Source: an uncultured Lachnospiraceae bacterium (GTDB taxonomy: Bacteria > Bacillota > Clostridia > Lachnospirales > Lachnospiraceae). From it: DNA of 11,675 nt. The position numbers and the translations under genes were made by a program. This document shows, piece after piece, positions 1-6,884 of the stretch (position 1 is the first letter of the stretch; each line of letters starts with the position of its first letter). The notes beneath the pieces were generated by a model, which saw only the letters and a program-made list of their open reading frames with translations, did no database searches and was not told the DNA's origin. The stretch is taken from assembly GCA_945834545.1 (NCBI GenBank), contig CAMAHO010000056.1, positions 1-11,675 on the forward strand. The letters run 5' to 3'.

Positions 1-55
1 CACCAACTACTATGTTGGCACCGTCTCGAGTATCATAATGTACAATGTACTCATT
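1..55 (-). repeat. 55-bp exact direct repeat, copy 2 (at window edge)
   Basis: These bases are identical to 658-712. In the gene they encode 18 residues beginning NEYIVHYDTR, in the same reading frame as the other copy. The copies differ at the next base towards the gene start (56 is c, 713 is t). The other boundary cannot be judged because the window ends, so 55 bp is a minimum length. Confidence 0.95.
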
Positions 56-847
56 CGAGTTAAGATACGGACCTTCTCCGCCCCCCTGTGCATTGAAATC
101 TATAAAGACGCAGCAGAATTTATTATCACTAGTTGTTGCTGGCAGTTGTACAACCTGAGACTTGGTTGCAAAACTACTATATTTTTCACCACCATCTACT
201 CTGATTTCTCTGGGATCATTACCGGTCCAGCTTAAGTTGATTGAACTTGTATCGCCACCCATACGCACCTTCATCAGGTTTCCGTCAACAATCTTATCAT
301 CATCAGCAATACCATCTATTGTAACAGGACAATTATCTGTAGCTTCGCACACTACCTCAACAATAATCGGTTTTTCATTTGTCCCATCAAATGCATCATA
401 TACCGACCAACGAATATCTACATCAAAGGGATCATTCGTTTCAGGAGTAAAGGTGAATTTTCTGTTATTATCAGTCAATGTAATTGGATACTCACCTGAG
501 CCCGGATTTGTGCGATATACTTTATCGCCAGTTTCAGTGTGCACATAAATTGCAACCACAGGTGTTTTGTCTGCCCTGTCTGCAGGTGGATTGAGCTGGA
601 ATACTAATGGAGTATTCATTGTAAAAGTTTTCTTTTCACCCTCGGTCACTTGCCCCTCACCAACTACTATGTTGGCACCGTCTCGAGTATCATAATGTAC
701 AATGTACTCATTTTGGCCAAGTTGTGATGGAGGATTATCCTCCCCCTCCGCCTGCGCACTCAGGCTGCTGGTATAAAACCCGCCAATCACCAGCGCCATG
801 CTAAGCAGATATGCCAGTCCTTTCTTTAATCTTCTTAACCCTTCCAT
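1..847 (-). CDS. Secreted repeat protein, N-terminal part (runs off window)
   Basis: An open frame begins at the ATG at 847 and has no stop before the window edge, giving 282 visible residues. The start is well supported: AAGGAGGAAG sits about 7 bases upstream. The N-terminus is a typical Sec signal peptide, with basic residues (RRLKK, 5-9), a hydrophobic core (11-24) and a likely signal peptidase I site after Ala33 (AQA|E). The mature part is acidic and beta-rich by eye, with no catalytic motif I recognise. A segment starting NEYIVHYDTRDGANIVV appears at residue 46 and again at residue 265, so the protein seems to be built of units of about 219 residues. Visible Cys are a C-x6-C pair and a CC pair in the linker between the copies. 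Codons look more AT-rich than in the housekeeping genes. It lies 33 bases after the lipoprotein gene, so the two are probably co-transcribed. A cell-surface or exported role is inferred; any wall anchor would be outside the window. Function unknown. Confidence 0.85.
   Translation of the reverse strand, partial: MEGLRRLKKGLAYLLSMALVIGGFYTSSLSAQAEGEDNPPSQLGQNEYIVHYDTRDGANIVVGEGQVTEGEKKTFTMNTPLVFQLNPPADRADKTPVVAIYVHTETGDKVYRTNPGSGEYPITLTDNNRKFTFTPETNDPFDVDIRWSVYDAFDGTNEKPIIVEVVCEATDNCPVTIDGIADDDKIVDGNLMKVRMGGDTSSINLSWTGNDPREIRVDGGEKYSSFATKSQVVQLPATTSDNKFCCVFIDFNAQGGGEGPYLNSNEYIVHYDTRDGANIVVG
658..712 (-). repeat. 55-bp exact direct repeat, copy 1
   Basis: Identical to bases 1-55, offset by 657 bp, which is exactly 219 codons. 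It encodes residues 46-63 of the secreted protein, just after the signal peptide and a short Pro/Gln linker. The lack of even one synonymous difference points to recent duplication or gene conversion, or to an assembly repeat. Confidence 0.95.
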
Positions 848-880
848 GTTCTTCCTCCTTTTCTATCCCTATCCAAAATC

Positions 881-1864
881 TTATAGTATTCCGTCTCCAC
901 CGCAGGTGGGGCAGCTTCCCTCACCCCAACAAATCGGGCAAATATGCTTCAGCTCACCCTTGCACCAGGAACATAAAAAGGTTCCCTTTCCGCCACAGGC
1001 ATCACAGGATATCCTTCCGCTTCCGTCACAGTGCTGACAGTCAGCGCCCCCGGCTCCCTTACAGCCGTGACAATTGATAATGGCAGTTCCCTTACAGACT
1101 CCACAGGACTCGATTCCGTTGTCACAGGCCTTGCAGTTCACAATCGTTGTGCCGTTACATTCCTTACAGTTGTTGCCGGTTCCGTTGCAATCACTGCATA
1201 CCACCGGTGCGGCAATCCCTGTCTCTTTCTCCAGCTTTTCATTGACCGCAACCTCTACGGATGATTCCAGGGAAATTTCCCGCTCCGTACAGACGATCTC
1301 CAATATCTCGTTGGCTGTCTGGGACACCTCCAACAGAATTGTGGTATCAAAGCTTTCCTGTATATCTTCACTGACCTTGGAAAGCTCAATTACAACTGTG
1401 GCATCCTCCTTGATGTAGCCCTTCTCAGCAGTTGCATTCATTAGGAGCTTCATTCCTTCCTCCAGTTTGTTTCCCACGATTTCCTCTTCCTTGTAGGCAT
1501 CGACTGCATCCTGGTTCAGGTAGGCAATTCCCACCACCGTGTTTTCCGCGTCAAAATACAATTCCACCAAGGGGTTGATACTTACTGTCAGGGAATAGGC
1601 ATAGGTTTCGGGAATGATATCATAGCTGATTTCTTCCTCCGTCTCTGAATCCACTGTTTCCTCTGAGGTTGCTGCATCCGTGCTCTCCCTCGTATCCTGA
1701 CTCTCCTGGATGGACGCCTCCGGCTCCTGGACTTTACTCTCCTGAATACTTTCTATTGTCTGATTAAGATTCTCCGCCGCAGGTTGTCCCTGTCCGCATC
1801 CGACCAGCAATTCCGCCCATATTAACAGGGCACTGCACAACCAGCCAACCAATCTCTTTTTCAT
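881..1864 (-). CDS. Lipoprotein with RsgI-like middle domain and ten CxxC zinc knuckles
   Basis: 327 residues. The ATG at 1864 follows GGAGGAG with a 5-base spacer. Residues 1-23 are a lipoprotein signal ending in the lipobox L20-V-G-C23, so the mature protein should be lipid-anchored on the outer face of the membrane. Residues 24-87 form a Glu/Ser/Gln-rich linker. Residues about 88-163 (SLTVSINPLVELYFD, then GNKLEEGMKLL..AEKGYI) resemble the extracytoplasmic middle domain of RsgI anti-sigma factors, but no cytoplasmic sigma-binding domain precedes it. Residues 223-321 hold ten CxxC pairs about 11 residues apart, many followed by G-x-G, resembling the zinc-binding region of DnaJ; no J domain is present. 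Twenty Cys could bind about five zinc ions. The hairpin and promoter upstream suggest its own regulated transcription, running into the secreted protein gene 33 bases downstream. Function unknown. I am sure of the lipobox and CxxC ladder, moderately sure of the RsgI resemblance. Confidence 0.9.
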   Translation of the reverse strand: MKKRLVGWLCSALLIWAELLVGCGQGQPAAENLNQTIESIQESKVQEPEASIQESQDTRESTDAATSEETVDSETEEEISYDIIPETYAYSLTVSINPLVELYFDAENTVVGIAYLNQDAVDAYKEEEIVGNKLEEGMKLLMNATAEKGYIKEDATVVIELSKVSEDIQESFDTTILLEVSQTANEILEIVCTEREISLESSVEVAVNEKLEKETGIAAPVVCSDCNGTGNNCKECNGTTIVNCKACDNGIESCGVCKGTAIINCHGCKGAGGADCQHCDGSGRISCDACGGKGTFLCSWCKGELKHICPICWGEGSCPTCGGDGIL

Positions 1865-1900
1865 CTAACTCCTCCGACTCTATGTAAACCCAATTTGCAT

Positions 1901-1946
1901 AAACAAAAATGCTGCGTAGCTACCCCAAAAGGCAGTCACACAGCAT
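1901..1946 (-). terminator. Intrinsic terminator or leader attenuator hairpin
   Basis: Read on the minus strand, arms at 1946-1931 and 1924-1909 form a 16-position stem with one A-C mismatch and three G-U pairs around a 6-base loop. TTTTGTTT follows at once, as in a rho-independent terminator. It could end the uppP/luxR transcript. It also overlaps the predicted start point (about 1942) of the lipoprotein promoter, so it could attenuate that transcript. In the plus direction no T tract follows, so it acts one way. Confidence 0.65.
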
Positions 1947-1948
1947 AT

Positions 1949-1954
1949 ATTATA
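1949..1954 (-). promoter_or_regulatory. Candidate -10 box for lipoprotein operon
   Basis: A perfect TATAAT lies on the minus strand 95 bases before the lipoprotein start codon. With a 17-bp spacer the -35 hexamer would be CTTCTA (1977-1972), which matches the sigma-A consensus TTGACA at only two of six positions; there is no extended -10. A good -10 with a poor -35 is the usual form of an activator-dependent promoter. The predicted start point is near 1942. Confidence 0.5.
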
Positions 1955-1974
1955 CGGATTCTCACCAAAAATAG

Positions 1975-1996
1975 AAGTTGACAAATGTCTCAACTT
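1975..1996. promoter_or_regulatory. Palindromic operator candidate (AAGTTGA-N8-TCAACTT)
   Basis: A perfect 7+7 inverted repeat with an 8-bp spacer lies just after the luxR-type gene and just upstream of the TATAAT at 1954-1949. Its centre (1985.5) is near -43.5 from the predicted start, overlapping the weak -35. LuxR-family activators commonly bind dyads centred near -42.5, so the adjacent regulator is the natural candidate. It might instead be a weak transcript-end stem, since T5 follows after two bases. Confidence 0.45.
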
Positions 1997-2013
1997 TCAG
2001 ATATTTCCATAAT

Positions 2014-3444
2014 TTATTTCTTCTGGTTCCACTGATAAAAGCACTGGACGATTCCCACCCTGGTCTTCGTCCCGGTTTTCTCATTCAAAGCCTGGATGTG
2101 ACGATACAGTGCCGCCCTGGAAATCGCCATCTGGGCTGCCACCTCCTGCACTGCATCCTCGGATTGCAGGAAGATTCGGAGCAATTCCTCTTCTCGTTCC
2201 GTCAGTGCGTATTCCTTAGCAAACAAGGAAACATCCCTCTCCTGGGGTATCAGCGAGGTATCCTTATCCTCTTTCTTCTCGTTCCAGTGAAGCTGTCTTT
2301 CATATCCCAATAGAACCACGCTGAGCAGGCCCAAAAGGGCCAATGCTACAATCATAATGACAATACTGTCAGAAGCTAACAGGGCAACAGAAATTGCAGA
2401 AGTTATCAGGGCACAGAGATTGTTTATCCCCCGTCCCAGACCGGCCCACAGCTTAGGATGCCTGCAATGTACTGACATATCCATGAAGCCGGAGGTAAAG
2501 AATACCACAAAAAAACCGGCAGAAACATAAAACATGATAAGGCCAATCAGAAAGCTTCCGTCAAAAGCAAGGATGACAATGGCAATCACCGCCAGTATGG
2601 AAATTAAGTACATCATATGAGTCATATACCTTCGATTGCAGATATCATACAGAAAACCTGCTGCCAGCCCACTTACTGCCAAAATCAATCTGGGCCACTG
2701 TCCGATGTTAAACTCGCCGCTGGAATGCACCAGGGTAACTGCATTATCCAAGGTAGAAAACAGACAGGTCATAAGCAGTACGCAGGCAATCAATAAGAAT
2801 CCGCCCACTACCGGTTTATTTATTTCAAAGGTTTCCCTTTGCTCCCGGCACAATACTCCCAGGTTTCTCTCCGGCTTTGTCTTTTGCCAAAACAGTAACA
2901 CGATAAATCCAAAGCTACCCACCACCAGCATCAATAGCTTACTCAGACTACTGCTCATCAGGTTGGTATGGATATATTGCAGTGACACGCCAAGGGCGTA
3001 GGAAAATCCCGCTACCCTTGCCAGATACCGAAAATCGGTTATGACCTGGGTTGCCAAAAAGCAGACTCCATTTCCGAAATAACCTAAAACCAGGAAACAC
3101 ACTGCCCCTGCCCAAAAGATAACCGCATAAGTTGTTCCCGTTTGAATCACATACACACTTCCAAGCACCAGCAGGAAGCAAACCACGGGGACAAGGAATT
3201 GAACTACCTCAGCAATCCGTTTTCCCAATATAGGAAACAGGAAATCGCTCAGCACAGGATACAACAAATACCCCAGCACACTGATACCCAGCATGAGATT
3301 CTGGGCTGTAACAACCTCCGCAGAACCTGCTCCGATTCCTGCCAGACAGTCGTCAAACAAAAATTCAATCCCCAGAAACAGGAAATGGAACAGAGCCATA
3401 GATGCCATTACAATGATGTTTTTTCTGTGAATGAGCCATTTCAT
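2014..3444 (-). CDS. Multi-pass membrane protein with C-terminal LuxR-type HTH
   Basis: 476 residues. The ATG at 3444 follows GAGGTGA with a 9-base spacer. Residues 1-380 contain about 12 hydrophobic segments (for example 10-30, 50-72, 79-100, 105-131, 168-186, 211-230, 251-268, 276-294, 297-319, 360-380), arranged like a major-facilitator fold with a charged central loop (187-210). A cytoplasmic linker (381-410) leads to a LuxR-type winged-helix domain (411-470): YALTEREEELLRIF, then QEVAAQMAISRAALYRHI as the helix-turn-helix. Proteins with this design are common in Clostridia and Coriobacteriia and are thought to be membrane-tethered regulators; the ligand is unknown here. The gene begins 19 bases after the uppP stop, so the two are probably co-transcribed. 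Its likely target is the downstream lipoprotein promoter, which has a dyad at LuxR-box distance; that link is inference. Whether the membrane part still transports is unknown. Confidence 0.9.
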   Translation of the reverse strand: MKWLIHRKNIIVMASMALFHFLFLGIEFLFDDCLAGIGAGSAEVVTAQNLMLGISVLGYLLYPVLSDFLFPILGKRIAEVVQFLVPVVCFLLVLGSVYVIQTGTTYAVIFWAGAVCFLVLGYFGNGVCFLATQVITDFRYLARVAGFSYALGVSLQYIHTNLMSSSLSKLLMLVVGSFGFIVLLFWQKTKPERNLGVLCREQRETFEINKPVVGGFLLIACVLLMTCLFSTLDNAVTLVHSSGEFNIGQWPRLILAVSGLAAGFLYDICNRRYMTHMMYLISILAVIAIVILAFDGSFLIGLIMFYVSAGFFVVFFTSGFMDMSVHCRHPKLWAGLGRGINNLCALITSAISVALLASDSIVIMIVALALLGLLSVVLLGYERQLHWNEKKEDKDTSLIPQERDVSLFAKEYALTEREEELLRIFLQSEDAVQEVAAQMAISRAALYRHIQALNEKTGTKTRVGIVQCFYQWNQKK

Positions 3445-3463
3445 CCTCTAAAATCACCTCAAA

Positions 3464-4372
3464 TTAAAACACAAAAAACCACGCCAAAACCACAATTCCC
3501 AGGGCAATCCGGTACCAGCCGAATACCGTAAAATCATGCTTTTTGATATAGGCCATCAAAGCCCTTACAATGAGCATGGATACCACGAAGGAAACCACCG
3601 TGCCCACGGCCAAGACCAAAAGCTCCAAGCCGGTAAAATCAAAGCCAAACTTTACCACCTTAAGGAGACTTGCACCAAACATCACGGGGATTCCCAAAAA
3701 GAAGGTAAACTCTGCTGCCGTTGTCCTGGCAATCCCTATCATAATGGCACCTAGGATGGTGGCGCCGGACCTGGAGGTGCCGGGCAGGGCTGCTGCCACC
3801 AACTGACAGAAACCGATGATGAGAGCTGCCGTATAGGTAATCTCCGACAAATCCGTAACCTTAGCCTGACGGTTTTGATTCCATTTCTCAATGACAAGAA
3901 ATAGGATACCTACTACAATCAACATGACTGCAACTACCACAGCCTTTATGGTAACGGTACTTCCGGGGAGGGTAGCTCCAAAGATTTCTTCTACTGTATC
4001 ATCAAAAAGCACTCCGTAGATTACCGCCGGTATGCAGGCCACCACAATTTTTACCCACATCCAAAAGGCGTCTGCGCTGATGGCAATGCCAAAGAGAGCC
4101 GGGTCCTTCCTGGATTTCTTAATCCCTCCGGGCTTCATCTCCTGATTTTTCTTGAAATACAACGGCCAGATTTTGTTCCAGAAAAGAACTACAATGGAGA
4201 GAATCGCTCCCAGCTGTATCACCACATCAAACATATCAAAAAAGCCTTCACTGACATTCTGAAAGGGCAGAATCTGCTCCACCAAAATCAAGTGACCGGT
4301 ACTGCTGATAGGCAGCCACTCTGTAATTCCCTCCACTATTCCGTAGATAATTGCTTTGATTATTTCCAGCAT
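3464..4372 (-). CDS. uppP: Undecaprenyl-diphosphate phosphatase (UppP/BacA)
   Basis: 302 residues from the ATG at 4372, which follows AAGGAG with a spacer of about 8 bases. An in-frame start at 4396 is possible but lacks as good a ribosome site. The enzyme removes a phosphate from undecaprenyl diphosphate at the membrane, recycling the lipid carrier for peptidoglycan and other wall polymers; extra copies often give bacitracin tolerance. Both family signatures are present: EGITEWLPISSTGH at 14-27, with the catalytic Glu, Ser and His residues, and PGTSRSG at 197-203 with its Arg. About seven to eight hydrophobic segments are visible. A longer polar loop (about 75-92, Lys-rich) separates two of them. 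It is followed 19 bases later by the LuxR-type membrane regulator. The 69-base gap to the aminotransferase upstream holds no clear terminator in this direction, so read-through is possible. Confidence 0.96.
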   Translation of the reverse strand: MLEIIKAIIYGIVEGITEWLPISSTGHLILVEQILPFQNVSEGFFDMFDVVIQLGAILSIVVLFWNKIWPLYFKKNQEMKPGGIKKSRKDPALFGIAISADAFWMWVKIVVACIPAVIYGVLFDDTVEEIFGATLPGSTVTIKAVVVAVMLIVVGILFLVIEKWNQNRQAKVTDLSEITYTAALIIGFCQLVAAALPGTSRSGATILGAIMIGIARTTAAEFTFFLGIPVMFGASLLKVVKFGFDFTGLELLVLAVGTVVSFVVSMLIVRALMAYIKKHDFTVFGWYRIALGIVVLAWFFVF

Positions 4373-4441
4373 GCGTCTCGCTCCTTCATTGAACATTTTC
4401 TATCTCTAGTTGATATAAAGCTTCAGCGACACTTTCGCTTT

Positions 4442-5635
4442 TTAGCCTCTTCCGTACTCTTCCTTCACAAATCTTCTCAAGGCATCCAGGGAGCGGATGA
4501 CCTTTTCTGTATCAATGCAGTAAGCCATTCTGAAATACCCGGGTGCGCCGAAGCTGTCAGCCGGCACCAGTACCAGATCGTATTTTAGGGCCTTTTTACA
4601 GAATTCATTGGCATCCTCCTCCAAAGCCTTGGGGAAAATATAGAAGGTTCCGCCGGGCTTCACGCAGGTAAATCCCAGCTCCATCAAGGTGTCATAGATA
4701 AGATTCATATTTGTCTCATAGACACTTAAATCTGCAGTCTGGTCCAAAACCTTGGATACTGCCAGCTGAATGATGGAGGGAGGACAGTTGTGTCCGATTC
4801 CTCTTGAAATCTGTCCACACATATATACCATATCCTCTGCATCCTTGCAGTTGGGATGGATTGCCACATAACCGATACGCTCTCCCGGCAAGGACAGGGA
4901 CTTGGAGAAGGAATAGCACATAATGGTGTTGTCATAGAATTTGGAAACACAGGGTGCATCCACCCCTTCAAAAATAATCTCACGGTATGGTTCATCGGAG
5001 ATCAAATAAATGTCGTGGCCATACTCCTGTGACTTTCTTCTCATAATATCCGTCAAGGTCTGAATGGTCTCTGTGGAATACACAATACCGGAAGGGTTAT
5101 TGGGGGTATTGATCAGTACAGCCATCACCTTTTCGGTCAGCATCTCCTCAAAGGCCGGCACATTAATCTGGAAGGTCTCCGTGTTGGGAGGCACGACCTT
5201 AAGCACAGCTCCGGTCAGATTGACATAGGGATTGTATTCCGGAAAGTATGGTGCAAAGGTCAGAATCTCATCCCCCGGCTCTGTCACCAGTCGGAAGGCA
5301 TGGGATAGGGCACCGGCAGCACCGCTTGCCATAAAGATATGCTCCTTGCGGTAGGGAATGCCAAAGCGTTTCTCCAGGGATGCCGCAATGGCCTCTCTGA
5401 CGGAAGTGATACCCAGGCTGGGGCTGTAGCCGTGCAAAGTCATGGGGTCCTCCTCCTGAAGCATCCTTACCATCTCATCCGTAAAGGCCTGGGGAACCGG
5501 CACTGAGGGATTACCCAAGCTGTAATCAAACACATTTTCATAGCCAATTTCCTGCCCTCTGGCAGTGGCAAACTCCGAAAGATTTCGAATCACTGATTTT
5601 TTGGATAACATATCCTTATACTTTTGTACTAACAT
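4442..5635 (-). CDS. Class I/II pyridoxal-phosphate aminotransferase
   Basis: 397 residues, normal for the aspartate-aminotransferase-like fold type I family. The ATG at 5635 follows AAAGGA with a spacer of about 9 bases. Visible active-site elements are NTPNNPSG (176-183, with Asn180 expected to touch the PLP ring), SDEPY (213-217, with Asp214 for the pyridine nitrogen and Tyr217), SFSKSLSLPGERIGY (242-256, with Lys245 forming the Schiff base and Arg253 near the phosphate), and Arg369 in YFRMAYC for the substrate carboxylate. SGAAGAL (104-110) matches the phosphate-binding loop. It is cytoplasmic and transfers an amino group between an amino acid and a 2-oxo acid. The substrate cannot be read from sequence; aspartate, aromatic or alanine-type activity are all possible, so no symbol is given. 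It lies between the small CxxC gene (96-base gap) and uppP (69-base gap), with no obvious shared pathway. Confidence 0.93.
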   Translation of the reverse strand: MLVQKYKDMLSKKSVIRNLSEFATARGQEIGYENVFDYSLGNPSVPVPQAFTDEMVRMLQEEDPMTLHGYSPSLGITSVREAIAASLEKRFGIPYRKEHIFMASGAAGALSHAFRLVTEPGDEILTFAPYFPEYNPYVNLTGAVLKVVPPNTETFQINVPAFEEMLTEKVMAVLINTPNNPSGIVYSTETIQTLTDIMRRKSQEYGHDIYLISDEPYREIIFEGVDAPCVSKFYDNTIMCYSFSKSLSLPGERIGYVAIHPNCKDAEDMVYMCGQISRGIGHNCPPSIIQLAVSKVLDQTADLSVYETNMNLIYDTLMELGFTCVKPGGTFYIFPKALEEDANEFCKKALKYDLVLVPADSFGAPGYFRMAYCIDTEKVIRSLDALRRFVKEEYGRG

Positions 5636-5731
5636 ACTCTATTCCTTTCTATGTGATACCTTTCTTTTTATGATTTTATCTTTCTTCTCTGAGGGATAAT
5701 GATAGCACTTTATTTCAAAAGCTATATCTTT

Positions 5732-5911
5732 TTATATCTGATGCCTTACCACAGCATACTCATCATCCAGCCGGTAATAAGGGCATTCCCTCTGGCTTCC
5801 GGACAGAAACCGATACATCTCATCTTCATCCAGATTGACGAGACAGCAGTAGCATTCGTAATCCTCATCATATACATAATTGACACAGCTGTCACAACTG
5901 GTCGCCGCCAT
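5732..5911 (-). CDS. Small Cys-rich protein (DUF6472-like)
   Basis: 59 residues from the ATG at 5911, preferred because AGGAAGG lies 7 bases upstream; a longer frame begins at 5935. The protein is acidic and has six Cys: C6-x2-C9 near the start, C20, C22 and C23 in the middle, and C43 in ECPYYRLDDEY. The spacing suggests a compact metal-binding (zinc or Fe-S) fold. It resembles short Lachnospiraceae proteins with a CDSC..Y...NLDEDE..RFL...CPYYR pattern; I recall these as DUF6472 but could not check. There is no signal peptide or membrane segment, so it should be cytoplasmic. It lies 81 bases after rsmI and 96 before the aminotransferase gene. Function unknown. The clean ribosome site and dense Cys pattern make it unlikely to be a chance frame. 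Confidence 0.8.
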   Translation of the reverse strand: MAATSCDSCVNYVYDEDYECYCCLVNLDEDEMYRFLSGSQRECPYYRLDDEYAVVRHQI

Positions 5912-5992
5912 TCTGGCCTTCCTTTCCGGGAGCACAATTGCTTCCTTACCTAACTTTATATCCTATTGAAACAATCTGCCTTTGGAAAGAGC

Positions 5993-6829
5993 TTACTTAT
6001 GCAGATAGCTGTAAATCTCTCTCTTCCCAACGCCTCTGTCCTTGGCCACCTGCTTCATGGCCTCCTTGGAATCCATACCCTGCTTTTCATAATAGGCCAT
6101 ATGGTCTTCAATGGTCATTTTCTCCCACTCTGCAATGGCCTGGGCCTTCTTTTCCTCCCTGCTTTTGCCTTCCAAAACCAGAACATACTCTCCTCTGGGT
6201 TCTTCCGTCTGGTAATGTGTTACCGCTCCCTCTAAAGTAGTGGCAAACACGGTCTCGTGCTTTTTGGTAAGCTCCTTGCATAGGGTGATACGCCGATTTC
6301 CCAGGGTGTCCCACAAATCCTGCAAGGTTCCTACCAGGTGATGAGGCGCCTCATATAAGATAATCGTCCTGGATTCCTCCCGTAGCTCTTCCAAAATCTC
6401 ACGGCGGGACTTCTTTTCAGCAGGCAAAAAGCCCTCGAAACAAAATCTTCTGGTACATAAGCCGGAAAGTGTCAGCGCTGTGATACAGGCGGCAGGCCCC
6501 GGCAGGGATGTGACCGGGATACCCTGCTCCATACAGAAGGCCACCAAGACCTCTCCGGGATCCGAGATGGCCGGCGTTCCGGCATCGGTAATCAAGGCAA
6601 TGTCCTGCCCTGCTAATAGTTGAGACACTAATTGCTTGGCTTTCTCTACCTTATTAAACTCGTGATAGCTAGTCATGGGAGTGTGGATATCAAAATGGTT
6701 CAACAGCTTGATACTGTTTCTGGTATCCTCAGCTGCAATCAAATCCACCTGCTTTAAGGTCTCCACCACTCTCGGCGACATATCGCCAAGATTTCCGATG
6801 GGCGTGGCACATATATATAAAGTTCCCAT
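5993..6829 (-). CDS. rsmI: 16S rRNA (cytidine1402-2'-O)-methyltransferase RsmI
   Basis: 278 residues, the normal length. The ATG at 6829 follows AAAAGGAGG with a spacer of about 8 bases. RsmI uses S-adenosylmethionine to methylate the ribose of C1402 in the 30S decoding centre. It belongs to the tetrapyrrole-methylase (SPOUT-independent) fold, and the family signatures are all present: ATPIGNLGD (8-16), IAAEDTR (31-37), TDAGTPAISDPG (81-92), LPGPAA (109-114) and the EAPHH segment in the C-terminal half. The C-terminal extension (REEKKAQAIAEWEK and on) is the usual helical tail. It follows the TrmN6-like gene after 81 bases, as yabC follows yabB in B. subtilis but without the GIY-YIG gene yazA between. 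The gap holds a TATAAT and a 12-bp palindrome, so it may have an extra promoter of its own. Confidence 0.97.
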   Translation of the reverse strand: MGTLYICATPIGNLGDMSPRVVETLKQVDLIAAEDTRNSIKLLNHFDIHTPMTSYHEFNKVEKAKQLVSQLLAGQDIALITDAGTPAISDPGEVLVAFCMEQGIPVTSLPGPAACITALTLSGLCTRRFCFEGFLPAEKKSRREILEELREESRTIILYEAPHHLVGTLQDLWDTLGNRRITLCKELTKKHETVFATTLEGAVTHYQTEEPRGEYVLVLEGKSREEKKAQAIAEWEKMTIEDHMAYYEKQGMDSKEAMKQVAKDRGVGKREIYSYLHK

Positions 6830-6884
6830 GACCTTCCTCCTTTTACAACCCAGTTCTTAAGCCCTTACTACAGGGTTCCTACGG

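Noticed and set aside
38..548. Open frames on the plus strand over the first 550 bases
   Set aside because: They lie over the minus-strand secreted-protein frame, which has a signal peptide and a strong ribosome site; they show no start signals or recognisable domains.
1..712. CRISPR or mobile-element ends from the 55-bp repeat
   Set aside because: Only two copies, 657 bp apart and in frame within one coding region; no spacer array and no transposase.
881..1130. DnaJ chaperone
   Set aside because: The CxxC units look like the DnaJ zinc region, but there is no J domain, the spacing differs and the protein has a lipobox, so it is not DnaJ.
1978..1983. TTGACA on the plus strand as a promoter
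   Set aside because: There is no matching -10 at 16-18 bp and no plus-strand gene; the hexamer is part of the palindrome.
4425..4443. AGCGA/TCGCT hairpin followed by five T on the plus strand
   Set aside because: It would terminate plus-strand transcription, but there is no plus-strand gene here, and on the minus strand no T tract follows; the stem is only 5 bp.
5690..5731. GATAGC...GCTATATC inverted repeat as terminator of the small Cys-rich gene
   Set aside because: Short stem with a 14-base loop and no T tract in the minus direction.
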